The notes: generated by a model from the letters alone, not told the origin. DNA of 64,000 bases from Chitinivorax sp. B (GCF_005503445.1 NZ_SCOH01000026.1:21433-85432); one strand, 5' to 3'. Numbered from the stretch's first letter, positions 47,299 to 55,534 are shown. Translations and numbers: made by a program.

Positions 47299-48437
47299 GT
47301 ACCATGTCAAACGATTCTCCGCTGGACTGGCTATTGGGTGTTATCGCAGGTGACTTCAACGATGACCCAACGACGGCTCAAGTGATCGTAGGCTCAATCA
47401 TTACAGCCATTCCCTTTGTCGACCAACTGGCAGATATTCGGGACATCGTTGCCAATATCAAAAAAGTGAACGATGACAGTAATGACTCCTGGGCATGGGT
47501 GGCTTTGGTCATCACGCTGATCGGGCTGATCCCAACCTTTGGGAGTCTACTCAAAGGAGTGTTGAAGCTACTGGTACGGGGTATCAAAAAAGGCGGCCGA
47601 TACCTTGATGAGGCACTCGATTTGATCCTTGCGTTAGTGCGCGGTAGCGGCAAGGGGGATCCCGTACGATACCTCAAGAGCATTCCCTGGGAGACGTTCG
47701 GCCGCCAAGCGCTTGAACGATACGTCGGGATCATTAATGCCATCAAGACCGCTGTATTGGACTTACAGCATCGATGGCTGGCCAAGCAATTGATCGGCTC
47801 GGAAAAGCTGGCCAAAATCGCCTCGCAACTGGACATGTTGAAGCGACAGGGATACGACCAGATTCCTAAGACCATGCGATTCCTGAAAGCGGAATTGGAT
47901 AAACTGCTCGCGAGAGCCAAGCCCGCTGAGATAGCGGGCCAGACTGAGACCAAAAACGCGCTGAAGCATAGCGAGAAGCCTTTATTGCGATTGGAATATG
48001 AAATCGCCAGCAAGCGCATGGTCGACAAGATCGATGAAATGAAAAAGGCAGGCAAGTCAGATGCAGAAATTGCTGATTTTGCCGTCAAAGAGAGGCGACG
48101 GTTACAGATTGCCACCCGGAAAGAAGGGGATCCCGACCTAGCTAATTTGATCGCCGCACGCAATAAGAAAGTTTACAATGACCCAGAGGGAATCAATGCC
48201 AAACGCGCTGCGGATGGTCGCTGGCAATATGAACAGATGGTAAAAGGTACTGAGCACAATCCTAAATACGAGATCAAGTATAAAACTGATGAAGAAATGA
48301 TTTCTGGAGCCATGCGATCTGGCGGAGATGATTTCCCATGGGAAAAGGTACTGGAACTGGGCAGAGCCAGAAAATCTGGGGACGTGATAAGAACAAAAGA
48401 ATTGGTAAATGAAATCAAGAAAATCATGAGACTCTAA
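47295..48437 (+). CDS. Candidate type VI secretion effector
   Basis: 380 residues, start overlapping the VgrG stop as ATGA, so coupled to it. N-terminal 110 residues hold two hydrophobic segments (IIVGSIITAIPFVDQLADIRDIV; WVALVITLIGLIPTFGSLLKGVLKLLV), a pattern common to the pre-toxin membrane region of type VI and Rhs-linked effectors. The C-terminal half is charged and helical, and ends in a lysine-rich 130-residue domain that I cannot assign; no HNH, nuclease or lipase motif is visible. The region after about 48000 is AT-richer. The function as toxin is inferred from position. Confidence 0.6.
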   Translation: MSTMSNDSPLDWLLGVIAGDFNDDPTTAQVIVGSIITAIPFVDQLADIRDIVANIKKVNDDSNDSWAWVALVITLIGLIPTFGSLLKGVLKLLVRGIKKGGRYLDEALDLILALVRGSGKGDPVRYLKSIPWETFGRQALERYVGIINAIKTAVLDLQHRWLAKQLIGSEKLAKIASQLDMLKRQGYDQIPKTMRFLKAELDKLLARAKPAEIAGQTETKNALKHSEKPLLRLEYEIASKRMVDKIDEMKKAGKSDAEIADFAVKERRRLQIATRKEGDPDLANLIAARNKKVYNDPEGINAKRAADGRWQYEQMVKGTEHNPKYEIKYKTDEEMISGAMRSGGDDFPWEKVLELGRARKSGDVIRTKELVNEIKKIMRL

Positions 48438-48439
48438 AT

Positions 48440-49168
48440 ATGAACGCAAATCATGTTTTACTAAGAGATTTTATATATACCGATCCTGTACTCTGCATGG
48501 ATATCACCACTGGTGAATGGCGCAATGCAACTGAGCTTGAGTATCCACCCGAGACCGAATACATCGGGGATGCGCCTAATCCCATTCGTGGCATTTATAT
48601 AGTTAATAAAGGACAACACTTCTTTCGTTACGCAACACCAAACGATCGGGTTATTTTCCGAGACGACGCGGGGTCTTGTATCGAAATTGACGGACATATT
48701 TATGCAGTGGTCGAACCATCTAAAGACCTCGCTGGTGAAATAGAGCCCGATTATAATCTATTCCAACTCTTTCATGACAATGGTCAACTACTCTATCAAT
48801 TTCGCTATGAGGCAACGCTTTATAGAAAGCTTTATGAAACTGAATTAATGACGGGCACCGGTGCAAATGTTATTTTTGGCGACCTGACATTAGGAGACTG
48901 GGATTTTTTCTATAACATGATTGATGCTTGTAGTTATGTAAAAAATACATTTAGTGAGAACCAAGCCAATGGTTCGCAAATAGGAGACACCCCAGCAATG
49001 CGCCTCCGCTGCGACGCCGACCAGCCCTGCCCTCGCACCGGCTGGTGGTGGAGCCCGGCTGCGGGTGAACAAGGTCGGCAGCATTTCGAGCAAGGCCAGA
49101 TCCTGCCCAAGACCGAGTCGGATTACGGCACCACCATCTGGTATTGGGAAGCAGACCGGCAAAACTAA
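48440..49168 (+). CDS. Chimeric immunity-like protein (gene 1 of 3)
   Basis: 242 residues, two bases after the effector stop. The N-terminal about 185 residues, AT-rich, match nothing else in the window and may be the cognate immunity domain. The last about 55 residues (RLRCDADQPCPRTGWWWSPAAG and on to IWYWEAD) are nearly identical to the end of the next gene, and also to part of the third. The base composition changes at about 49000, where the 262-bp repeat begins. I read it as a fusion made by recombination. Function as immunity protein is inferred. Confidence 0.6.
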   Translation: MNANHVLLRDFIYTDPVLCMDITTGEWRNATELEYPPETEYIGDAPNPIRGIYIVNKGQHFFRYATPNDRVIFRDDAGSCIEIDGHIYAVVEPSKDLAGEIEPDYNLFQLFHDNGQLLYQFRYEATLYRKLYETELMTGTGANVIFGDLTLGDWDFFYNMIDACSYVKNTFSENQANGSQIGDTPAMRLRCDADQPCPRTGWWWSPAAGEQGRQHFEQGQILPKTESDYGTTIWYWEADRQN

Positions 49169-49262
49169 TTCGTAGGGAGCGCTACACTACAGGCCGACTG
49201 AGCCCAATATTGGAATCGTCAGATGCAACGCAACCTGAGTTACGAAGCCCACCTGTGGTACA
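49001..49262 (+). repeat. Direct repeat unit 1 of the immunity array
   Basis: About 262 bp covering the shared C-terminal module, the spacer and the start of the next gene. Repeated at 50030-50291, offset exactly 1,029 bp, with few changes. Confidence 0.85.
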
Positions 49263-50197
49263 CCATTACTTCACCGGATTATGTGCAGCGAGCCAAAGGC
49301 TATTTGCAAGATGCCCACGACTTTCTCTTATCACAGATGGGGCGTGAACCACTTGCAACTGAATATCCGCCGCTTATCCATTGGGCTAGCGAAATTCAGC
49401 ACCTGATCGATACCTTTGATAATGAAATGGCCGTGCTCAGGCAGGGTGAATACGGTGCGATGCTGGGGTGGGGTGGGCGTTTGGAACGCGTGCCCAGAGG
49501 GTTTGACGAAAGCGTGCAGTGGATGTCAAACGAGGATTATCGAACCTTTAAACGCAAACTGAATTTGGCAGTGAGTATTTGCAGCGACTTTGACTTCGCG
49601 CTATCGATGAGTCGTATGTATTCCAGCCAAGGCTATAAGGACGGCACTAAAGACTGGCATTATTGCGTTCCAGAGGATATGGGTATTGTCAGCAACAATA
49701 TTGCACTGAATTACGAGGAACACATTTTCCCCACTCCGCCCGCAGAACTCCCCGAATACGCGCCCGACACCAGCGTTACCTGCAAAACCGGCGACATCGT
49801 GCCCTGGACCGGCGTGTGGGTGCCCACCACCGGCATGGGCACGGCCGCACTGGTATTCGCTCGCAAACACGTGCAGATCATGCAGCCGTCTTACGAAGTG
49901 GCTTACTACGACGAAGACTTGGAGATGGTGACCAAATTCAATCTCGTTGACACCACCTTCCACCCGGTCAAACCCACCGGCCGCATGCTGCCCTGGCCGC
50001 AACCCGTCACCGCGACCGAGCACCTCGAACGCCTGCGCTGCGAAGCCGACCAGCCCTGCCCTCGCACCGGCTGGTGGTGGAGCCCGGCTGCGGGTGGACA
50101 AGGTCGGCAGCATTTCGAGCAAGGGCAAATCCTACCCAAAATCGAGTCGGATTACGGCGCCACCATCTGGTATTGGGAAGCAGACCAGCAAGACTAA
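49223..50197 (+). CDS. Imm71/Imm72-like immunity protein (gene 2 of 3)
   Basis: 324 residues. A helical N-terminal part (about 1-165) with RQGEYGAMLGWGGRLERVPRGFDE is followed by two related C-terminal modules. The first (about 180-250) has C-x-T-G-D-I-V-P-W-T-G-V-W-V-P, the second (about 268-324) has C-x-A-D-Q-P-C-P-R-T-G-W-W-W. Both look like small beta domains repeated within the protein. The pattern suggests the Imm71/Imm72 immunity families, which protect against type VI toxins. Full-length paralogue of the next gene. Cellular location: no signal peptide, so probably cytosolic. Confidence 0.65.
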   Translation: MQRNLSYEAHLWYTITSPDYVQRAKGYLQDAHDFLLSQMGREPLATEYPPLIHWASEIQHLIDTFDNEMAVLRQGEYGAMLGWGGRLERVPRGFDESVQWMSNEDYRTFKRKLNLAVSICSDFDFALSMSRMYSSQGYKDGTKDWHYCVPEDMGIVSNNIALNYEEHIFPTPPAELPEYAPDTSVTCKTGDIVPWTGVWVPTTGMGTAALVFARKHVQIMQPSYEVAYYDEDLEMVTKFNLVDTTFHPVKPTGRMLPWPQPVTATEHLERLRCEADQPCPRTGWWWSPAAGGQGRQHFEQGQILPKIESDYGATIWYWEADQQD

Positions 50198-50291
50198 TTC
50201 GCGGGGAACGCGACACTACAGGCCAACTGAGCCCAACATTGGAATCGTCAGATGCAACGCAACCTGAGTTATGAAGCTCACTTATGGTACA
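50030..50291 (+). repeat. Direct repeat unit 2 of the immunity array
   Basis: Second copy of the 262-bp repeat (see 49001). A third, partial copy starts at 51056 and loses similarity after about 51156, so it covers only the C-terminal module. Confidence 0.85.
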
Positions 50292-51229
50292 CCCTGACCT
50301 CGCCCGACTATGTGATGCAGGCGAAGGGCATCTTGCAGGATGCCTTTGATGTGCTGATGGATTGCGTCAAGGCCACGCCCTACATCGGCGATTACCCGCC
50401 GGTCCCCTATTGGGGGAGTGTGGTGGAAGAGTTGCTGAACAGCTTCGATAACGCTCTGGCCATGCTCAAACAGGGCGAATATGGAGAGATGATGGGCTGG
50501 GGCGGTCGCCTCATGCAGGTTCCACGCGGCTTTGACGAAGGCAACATGAACTGGATGCAGGGGCGCGCAGAGGAGTTCATGAGTTTATTGAACAAAGCGG
50601 GTAGCTATTGTAGCGACTACAACCGAGCGCTAGTCATGAGCCGTGAATATGGCAGTGCAAGCTACAAAGACGGGACTGGCGATTGGCGCTTTGAAATGCC
50701 AGAAGATATGGGAATAGAAGGCAACGATATTGCCCTCTATTATGAAAAATACGTATTCCCCAACCCACCCGCCGAATTGCCCGAATATGCACCTGATACC
50801 AGCATAACCTGCCAAACTGGCGATATCGTCCCCTGGACTGGCGTGTGGGTGCCCACCACTGGCATGGGCACCGCCGCACTGGTGTTTGCCCGCAAACATG
50901 TGCAGATCATGCAGCCGTCGTACGAGATCGTGAGCCGGGATGCTGACGGTTACGTCGATCAATACAATCTCGTCCACACCACCTTCCACCCGGTCAAACC
51001 CACCGGCCGCATGCTGCCTTGGCCGCAACCCGCCGCAGCGGCGGAACCCCTGGAACGCCTGCGCTGCGAAGCCGGCCAGCCCTGCCCTCGCACCGGCTGG
51101 TGGTGGAGCCCAGCAGGTGGCGAGCAAGGTCGGCAGTATTTCGAGCAGGGCCAGCTCCTGCCCAATCCCATCAAGGCAAACAGCAATCTTGGCTCGATGG
51201 CAAATATTTCACCAAACGATGACAAATGA
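50252..51229 (+). CDS. Imm71/Imm72-like immunity protein (gene 3 of 3)
   Basis: 325 residues, paralogue of gene 2: same opening MQRNLSYEAHLWYT, the same GEYGEMMGWGGRLMQVPRGFDE block and both C-P/V-P-x-T-G-x-W modules. The middle region differs clearly, as expected if each copy recognises a different toxin. The very C-terminus departs from the other two after LLP and ends with PNDDK. It overlaps the DUF429 gene by 11 bases. Same operon direction as VgrG. Confidence 0.65.
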   Translation: MQRNLSYEAHLWYTLTSPDYVMQAKGILQDAFDVLMDCVKATPYIGDYPPVPYWGSVVEELLNSFDNALAMLKQGEYGEMMGWGGRLMQVPRGFDEGNMNWMQGRAEEFMSLLNKAGSYCSDYNRALVMSREYGSASYKDGTGDWRFEMPEDMGIEGNDIALYYEKYVFPNPPAELPEYAPDTSITCQTGDIVPWTGVWVPTTGMGTAALVFARKHVQIMQPSYEIVSRDADGYVDQYNLVHTTFHPVKPTGRMLPWPQPAAAAEPLERLRCEAGQPCPRTGWWWSPAGGEQGRQYFEQGQLLPNPIKANSNLGSMANISPNDDK

Positions 51230-52058
51230 CCTTGCAATCTATGGGCTGGATTTCTCGAGCAAACCATCGGCGAAGAAACCGATTGTCGTTGCCAAGGGAT
51301 TGATCACAGATAATGTGTTGGCGCTCACCCAAATCGAGTTGCTGACCACGCTGCGGGATTTCGAGCAGTTTTTGTTACGAGATGGGCCATGGGTTACAGG
51401 GTTTGATTTTCCCTTCAGTTTCCCGCGTGATTTGATCATGCATCAACATTGGCCCAATACATGGCCGGCCTTGATGCAATATATTCGTCAGTACTCCAGA
51501 GATCAACTCAAGGCCATTTTCAAGGTCTGGTGTGATGCTCGACCAGCCGGTGCAAAGTTTGCACATCGCACAATCGATCGTCCAGCCGGCGCTTCACCTT
51601 CCATGAAATGGGTAAACCCGCCTGTTGCATGGATGCTATTAGAAGGTGGGCCGCGACTATTGGATGCAGGAATATCATTGCCAGGTATTTGTACTGGTGA
51701 TACCAATCGAGTGGGATTGGAAGCCTATCCAGGCTTCCTGGCACGACAGGTAACCCGAGAGTCATACAAAAGTGATGATGTGTCAAAGCAGACAACGGCC
51801 AGATTACAGGCACGTACCAAGATATTGCATACCTTGGTAGAAGGCACATTACTTGGTCTTCAACTTGATGCTCGCGAATTTGAAACCCAAGTACTAACAG
51901 ATGGCAGTGGCGACAAACTGGATGCGGTCATGTGCTGTCTCCAAGCGGCTTGGGGATGGCTCCGCCGCCACGAGAACTACGGTTTGCCTTCCACTATGGA
52001 CCCACTGGAAGGTTGGATCGTTTCAGTGCCAGCCCTACCTTCAACGGGCCAGCACTGA
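51219..52058 (+). CDS. DUF429 domain-containing protein
   Basis: 279 residues from the ATG at 51219 (MTNDLAIYGLDFSS), overlapping the third immunity gene by 11 bases. A longer frame from 50940 is unlikely. DUF429 proteins are predicted RNase H-fold nucleases; the acidic residue in YGLDFSS (about 10) and the later TGFDFPFS and D-G-S-G-D-K-L-D-A-V-M-C-C motifs are typical. Biochemical role not established. Either part of the island or simply downstream of it; the overlap suggests cotranscription. Confidence 0.8.
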   Translation: MTNDLAIYGLDFSSKPSAKKPIVVAKGLITDNVLALTQIELLTTLRDFEQFLLRDGPWVTGFDFPFSFPRDLIMHQHWPNTWPALMQYIRQYSRDQLKAIFKVWCDARPAGAKFAHRTIDRPAGASPSMKWVNPPVAWMLLEGGPRLLDAGISLPGICTGDTNRVGLEAYPGFLARQVTRESYKSDDVSKQTTARLQARTKILHTLVEGTLLGLQLDAREFETQVLTDGSGDKLDAVMCCLQAAWGWLRRHENYGLPSTMDPLEGWIVSVPALPSTGQH

Positions 52059-52068
52059 GGTACACCGA

Positions 52069-52719
52069 TCAATAGCCCGTCTGCGTATCAGGATTGATCT
52101 GGTTGTGTCGCATCATCCGTTTTGGAATGAAGACTGTGTGTTTAGAAAGTGGCCATGCCCAGCTGGGTTTCGATTGTGCTTCATCAGTCTGTTTTTTGGA
52201 CTTGAGTAATCTGGGTGTTTCCATCGGTGCAGGGACCGTTACCGCATGTTCTGATCTTTCTGGTAACGGTCTAGCAAATAGTGCATCCAATTCACGGTGA
52301 CCCTGGATCAAAATTGGAATCAACCGGTTACCAGCTTTGAACAAGTCGAAGCTGGAACGGGCGGCAATGACTTTTTGAATAAAACTGAGCCACTCGGTCC
52401 ACACCCGTCGGTAAAGGCTGCCCGAATCATCCGATGCAGTCCGCCCTGTATTTAGCCCTTCTGACATGGTATAGCCATATTGTTCGATCCACTGCGCAGT
52501 TCGATTGGCCAAACGATCAAAGACACCGTCTTGCAACCATTGTTGCACTGTCGCTTTGGTAGCCTCCGGTAGGCGATTATCCTGAATCAGGTAACCTAAA
52601 GCTTCAAACAAGTGGCTCGTATGATCACGTTCCGGTTTTTCAGCCGATCGTTGTAGCAGCGATGGTAACAATTGCCAGCGCTGATCCTGCAACCGGTTCA
52701 AACGTTCCTTTCCTGTCAT
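52069..52719 (-). CDS. Hypothetical helical protein
   Basis: 216 residues from the ATG at 52719, which has GGAGA seven bases upstream; a longer frame begins at 52782. Strongly helical with no signal peptide, and a polar, Pro- and Lys-containing C-terminal third. Unknown family. Convergent with the DUF429 gene, whose stop is 10 bases away. Confidence 0.6.
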   Translation of the reverse strand: MTGKERLNRLQDQRWQLLPSLLQRSAEKPERDHTSHLFEALGYLIQDNRLPEATKATVQQWLQDGVFDRLANRTAQWIEQYGYTMSEGLNTGRTASDDSGSLYRRVWTEWLSFIQKVIAARSSFDLFKAGNRLIPILIQGHRELDALFARPLPERSEHAVTVPAPMETPRLLKSKKQTDEAQSKPSWAWPLSKHTVFIPKRMMRHNQINPDTQTGY

Positions 52720-52915
52720 CACGCATCTCCCAATATCGGCCTCTACCATAGGCACTATACGACAATGACATGAATCTAACATGAACAGCGATAGTAGAGT
52801 AAACAGTAAAAGGTTTTTTTACCAGGACATTGATTGATCCGCAGAACGTGTCAAAACTACGTTCCAGCGGTCCCAAAGCTTTGCTTCTTGTTGAGATGCA
52901 ACCGATCCAATATTT

Positions 52916-52949
52916 GCAAAAAGAACGCGACTACAGTTAGTAGCCGCGT
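52916..52949 (-). terminator. Rho-independent terminator
   Basis: On the minus strand the stem ACGCGGCTAC/GTAGTCGCGT (52940-52949 and 52925-52934) has one G-T pair and is followed by TCTTTTTG. It lies about 90 bases after the stop of the small gene ending at 53039 and would end its transcript. Confidence 0.65.
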
Positions 52950-53038
52950 TTAAAAGAGACGATGAATAGATGGTCAACGAACAGCAAATAAGAGAGTGGG
53001 AGATTTGCCAGCCAGTTGATCACCAAACCACTGAGACA

Positions 53039-53326
53039 TCAGGCATCTGCGCGAAAGTGCTTCCATGGCAGAACCTGGAAATCTGATAGTGGCTGTACGT
53101 CTCTGACGGCTTTCTGTTGCACACAGTCATTGGAGGCAGTGATGTGTCCGACCGACGCAGCTGATCTTGCAACCGAGGTAGTGGATGGTGAACCCATCCA
53201 ACCCTGAAAGCTGATCATGGATTGCCCTACACCTGCCAACATCCACATAAACAGCACACATGTTAAGGCGCCGGCGAGCCCAAATTGTACGAACGGGTTG
53301 ATAGTTGAAATCGTGTTAGTTCTCAT
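53039..53326 (-). CDS. Small single-pass membrane protein
   Basis: 95 residues from the ATG at 53326, with AGGAGG eight bases upstream; a longer frame starts at 53401. One hydrophobic segment (about 13-35, FVQFGLAGALTCVLFMWMLAGVG), then a polar tail with one cysteine. No family recognised. Its promoter region carries three copies of the 12-bp operator, so it is tightly regulated. Confidence 0.6.
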   Translation of the reverse strand: MRTNTISTINPFVQFGLAGALTCVLFMWMLAGVGQSMISFQGWMGSPSTTSVARSAASVGHITASNDCVQQKAVRDVQPLSDFQVLPWKHFRADA

Positions 53327-53389
53327 CACTGCCTCCTGATTGCATTCATTGACGCGCTGTTGGCACGCCTTCCGTTTTTCAGTGATTGC

Positions 53390-53418
53390 AGTGTAGCGCA
53401 AGGTATCTTGCAGAACAA
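53390..53418 (-). promoter_or_regulatory. Predicted sigma-70 promoter for the small membrane protein gene
   Basis: Minus-strand -35 TTGTTC (53418-53413), 17-base spacer and -10 TACACT (53395-53390). The spacer holds operator 1 at 53399-53410, which a repressor would block. Confidence 0.5.
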
Positions 53419-53462
53419 GATACCTTGCTAAAAAAAATACCTATCGTATACAAGATACCTTG
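53399..53462. promoter_or_regulatory. Three-copy operator between divergent promoters
   Basis: CAAGGTATCTTG (53399-53410), its inverse CAAGATACCTTG (53416-53427) and another CAAGATACCTTG (53451-53462). Each is a near-palindrome. Sites 1 and 2 lie 17 bp apart, sites 2 and 3 are 35 bp apart. No regulator gene is adjacent; the regulator cannot be named. Confidence 0.75.
53425..53452 (+). promoter_or_regulatory. Predicted sigma-70 promoter for a short transcript
   Basis: -35 TTGCTA (53425-53430), 16-base spacer, -10 TATACA (53447-53452). Operator 3 overlaps the -10 and start point; operator 2 overlaps the -35. Confidence 0.55.
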
Positions 53463-53602
53463 TGATGTACTCTATTAAGGAAAATGTCATCAATACAGGT
53501 GCGACGATAGAGAGGGGGCTAGAAATGGGAAACATTACCGACTTGATCATTAGTTACACCAGAAAAAAAGCAGCACGGACGTCGTCGCGTGCTGCTTTTT
53601 TT
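53459..53602 (+). ncRNA. Candidate short transcript, about 140 nt
   Basis: From the predicted promoter at 53425 to the terminator ending at 53602. Contains a 66-codon frame (start 53462) with no good ribosome site that runs on through the terminator, so a small regulatory RNA is as likely as a short peptide. An inner ATG at 53525 has GGGGG a few bases upstream. Function unknown. Confidence 0.4.
53566..53602. terminator. Bidirectional terminator
   Basis: Stem AGCAGCACG/CGTGCTGCT (53569-53577, 53588-53596) with A-runs on the left and T-runs on the right, so it can end both the plus-strand short transcript and the OmpW-like gene transcribed leftward. Confidence 0.85.
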
Positions 53603-53665
53603 GATACCGTCAGGTTGACTACAAACCATAGTGAACCCTATATGTATGAATTGCCGAGCTGAGAC

Positions 53666-54286
53666 CTAAAACCAAACGTGGGCATTCATCCCAACGTGAT
53701 TTCCTTTAACGGATTGGCTGGTATCTTCTTTCCACTTGTACTTGATTGCAGTGTAGCGCAAGCCAAGTGAAATGTTGTCTGTGGCTTCGTACTCATACTG
53801 CAGCACTAATCCTGGCGCATTCTTGAACTTATGTTTGAAACGATCTGTAAATTCAAAGGTTGTGTTGAAGTCATACCTCAACCCCAAACCTACCGCGTGT
53901 TTGTCAAAGTGGTAGGCTGGGATAATTTCCAGTGGATAGCGGTAGAACTGGAAGCTAACTTTCTTATCAGCGACCAACGGATCGTCACCTTGAACAGTAT
54001 CAAAGTGATAGCCCAACGTTGCCTGAACTGACACGGGCAATTTGCTGAAGCGATAACGTGTACCAAAATCTACTTGGAACAAGCGCCCCGCACGCACATT
54101 TTCATTGTTGACCACTTTGCCTGTTGCTTTGTCATAAACCTTGATTTTGCCCATATCATCGCCGCCGGCAGTCAGCCCGATACCAGCACCAATCTGCCAC
54201 GGGCTTCGGATAGTATCGTCCAGATTCATGTCAGCCAAAGCAGCGCTACTGGCACAAAATGCAGCCAGTGTCAGAAGGTACTTCAT
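53666..54286 (-). CDS. OmpW-like outer-membrane beta-barrel protein
   Basis: 206 residues from the ATG at 54286. Signal peptide (about 1-19, ending ALA), then alternating strands with aromatic girdle and a C-terminal W-F, typical of an eight-stranded barrel. WQIGAGIGL and GLGLRYDFN fit the OmpW/OmpA-like small barrel group. Pore or substrate unknown. Monocistronic, with a terminator shared with the facing short transcript. Confidence 0.75.
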   Translation of the reverse strand: MKYLLTLAAFCASSAALADMNLDDTIRSPWQIGAGIGLTAGGDDMGKIKVYDKATGKVVNNENVRAGRLFQVDFGTRYRFSKLPVSVQATLGYHFDTVQGDDPLVADKKVSFQFYRYPLEIIPAYHFDKHAVGLGLRYDFNTTFEFTDRFKHKFKNAPGLVLQYEYEATDNISLGLRYTAIKYKWKEDTSQSVKGNHVGMNAHVWF

Positions 54287-54393
54287 TGATTGCTCCATTA
54301 TTTCAAGTGTATGAGCATTATAACCTGCTTCATGACATTGTTGTTTAAGGAAATCAATTTCAACTTAACCAGCGTTTTGCATGAAGACCACAC

Positions 54394-55197
54394 CTATTTA
54401 TTAGCCTGTACCCATTGATACCACTGCTCAAACAAAACAGGATCCAGCGCAGCAATAGCCGATCTGCGCCAAATATTATCCGACCAGAAATCATCATGAT
54501 GAATGCTGCCTAGTCGCCCTCCGGCTTCAAGCAAAATCAGCGTACCAGCCGCATAGTCCCATAGCCGTTGACCACCATGTAGAATCAGATCAAATCGACC
54601 AGCCGCAACCCAGCACCAGTCCAATGTACTTGCACCTAGATTACGTTGACTCCCGAATGGCGCGACTGTCATCAAGCGTGCAGGTAATTTGCCAGGTAAC
54701 CATTTCAGCTCCACACCAGCAATAGCTTCTCCAATAGCAGGCTGATGATTTTTCAGAGGTAAACGAACCCCGTTCACAAAGGCTCCGTGACCAGCTAAAG
54801 CATAAAATGCTTCGTCTGAGCAAGGGTTATAAATTACCCCCATGACGGGTTTACCCTGCTTAAGAAAAGCAACCGAGATTGCGAAGTATGGCAAACCATG
54901 GACAAAATTAGTGGTGCCATCAATGGGGTCGACACACCACAATCCGTCATCCCCATTTTCCCAAAGTGCTTGCTGCTCTTCATCCGTCATCTCCTCGCCC
55001 AATACCGGCGCATCAATGATGGTAGGCAGCTCGCGTTTCAGTCCCTCCTGCGAGGCCAGATCCGCTTCGGTAAACAAGGTGCCATCATACTTACGTGAGT
55101 AGGCCACATTCAGAAAACGTGGCATGACCTCAGTTTGTGCAATGCGCTTGACCGCCGCGATCGCGGCCTCAAGCGTATTCCAATTCACGTCAAACAT
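54394..55197 (-). CDS. Inositol monophosphatase family protein
   Basis: 267 residues from the ATG at 55197 (MFDVNWNTLEAAIAAV); the longer frame to 55314 adds a weak leader. Mg-dependent phosphatase: EE in GEEMTDEE (about 88), DPIDGTTNFVHG metal-binding motif (about 110-121) and WDYAAGTLILLEAGG near 230. Acts on an inositol phosphate, histidinol phosphate or 3'-phosphoadenosine-type substrate; the sequence does not decide which. Confidence 0.88.
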   Translation of the reverse strand: MFDVNWNTLEAAIAAVKRIAQTEVMPRFLNVAYSRKYDGTLFTEADLASQEGLKRELPTIIDAPVLGEEMTDEEQQALWENGDDGLWCVDPIDGTTNFVHGLPYFAISVAFLKQGKPVMGVIYNPCSDEAFYALAGHGAFVNGVRLPLKNHQPAIGEAIAGVELKWLPGKLPARLMTVAPFGSQRNLGASTLDWCWVAAGRFDLILHGGQRLWDYAAGTLILLEAGGRLGSIHHDDFWSDNIWRRSAIAALDPVLFEQWYQWVQANK

Positions 55198-55534
55198 CTG
55201 ATTCCCACTTGATTGTTCTGTAGATAAGTACGTTGACACACGCCACTGCCTATCACGAAATTTGAGCTCTGTTCCGAGTCTGAAACTGACATCAGTACAT
55301 AATGACTGACTCACTTGTACCGATAATAAATTGTATGGATGATCGACAAGAACTCAGCGCGATACACCATCAAACCGTTCAGGTCAGACAAGCATTTACC
55401 GCACCCTCAATCATAACTGGGTTTCGCAGATGGGATTGGCAACGATACAATTACCACCATCTTACCGCATCAAGCAGTGGCACAGGTTTTCGTGCCCTGG
55501 TTAACTGAATCAGCAATAGGAACACTTACTGGCC
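55198..55534. other. Intergenic between divergent genes
   Basis: Shared promoter region of the phosphatase and rsmE genes. A 68-codon frame here (55302-55508) has no ribosome site and no recognisable sequence; I see no repeat or operator. Confidence 0.4.

Noticed and set aside
53462..53662. 66-codon frame in the short transcript
   Set aside because: It reads straight through the terminator hairpin and lacks a ribosome site, so I list the interval as a candidate RNA instead.
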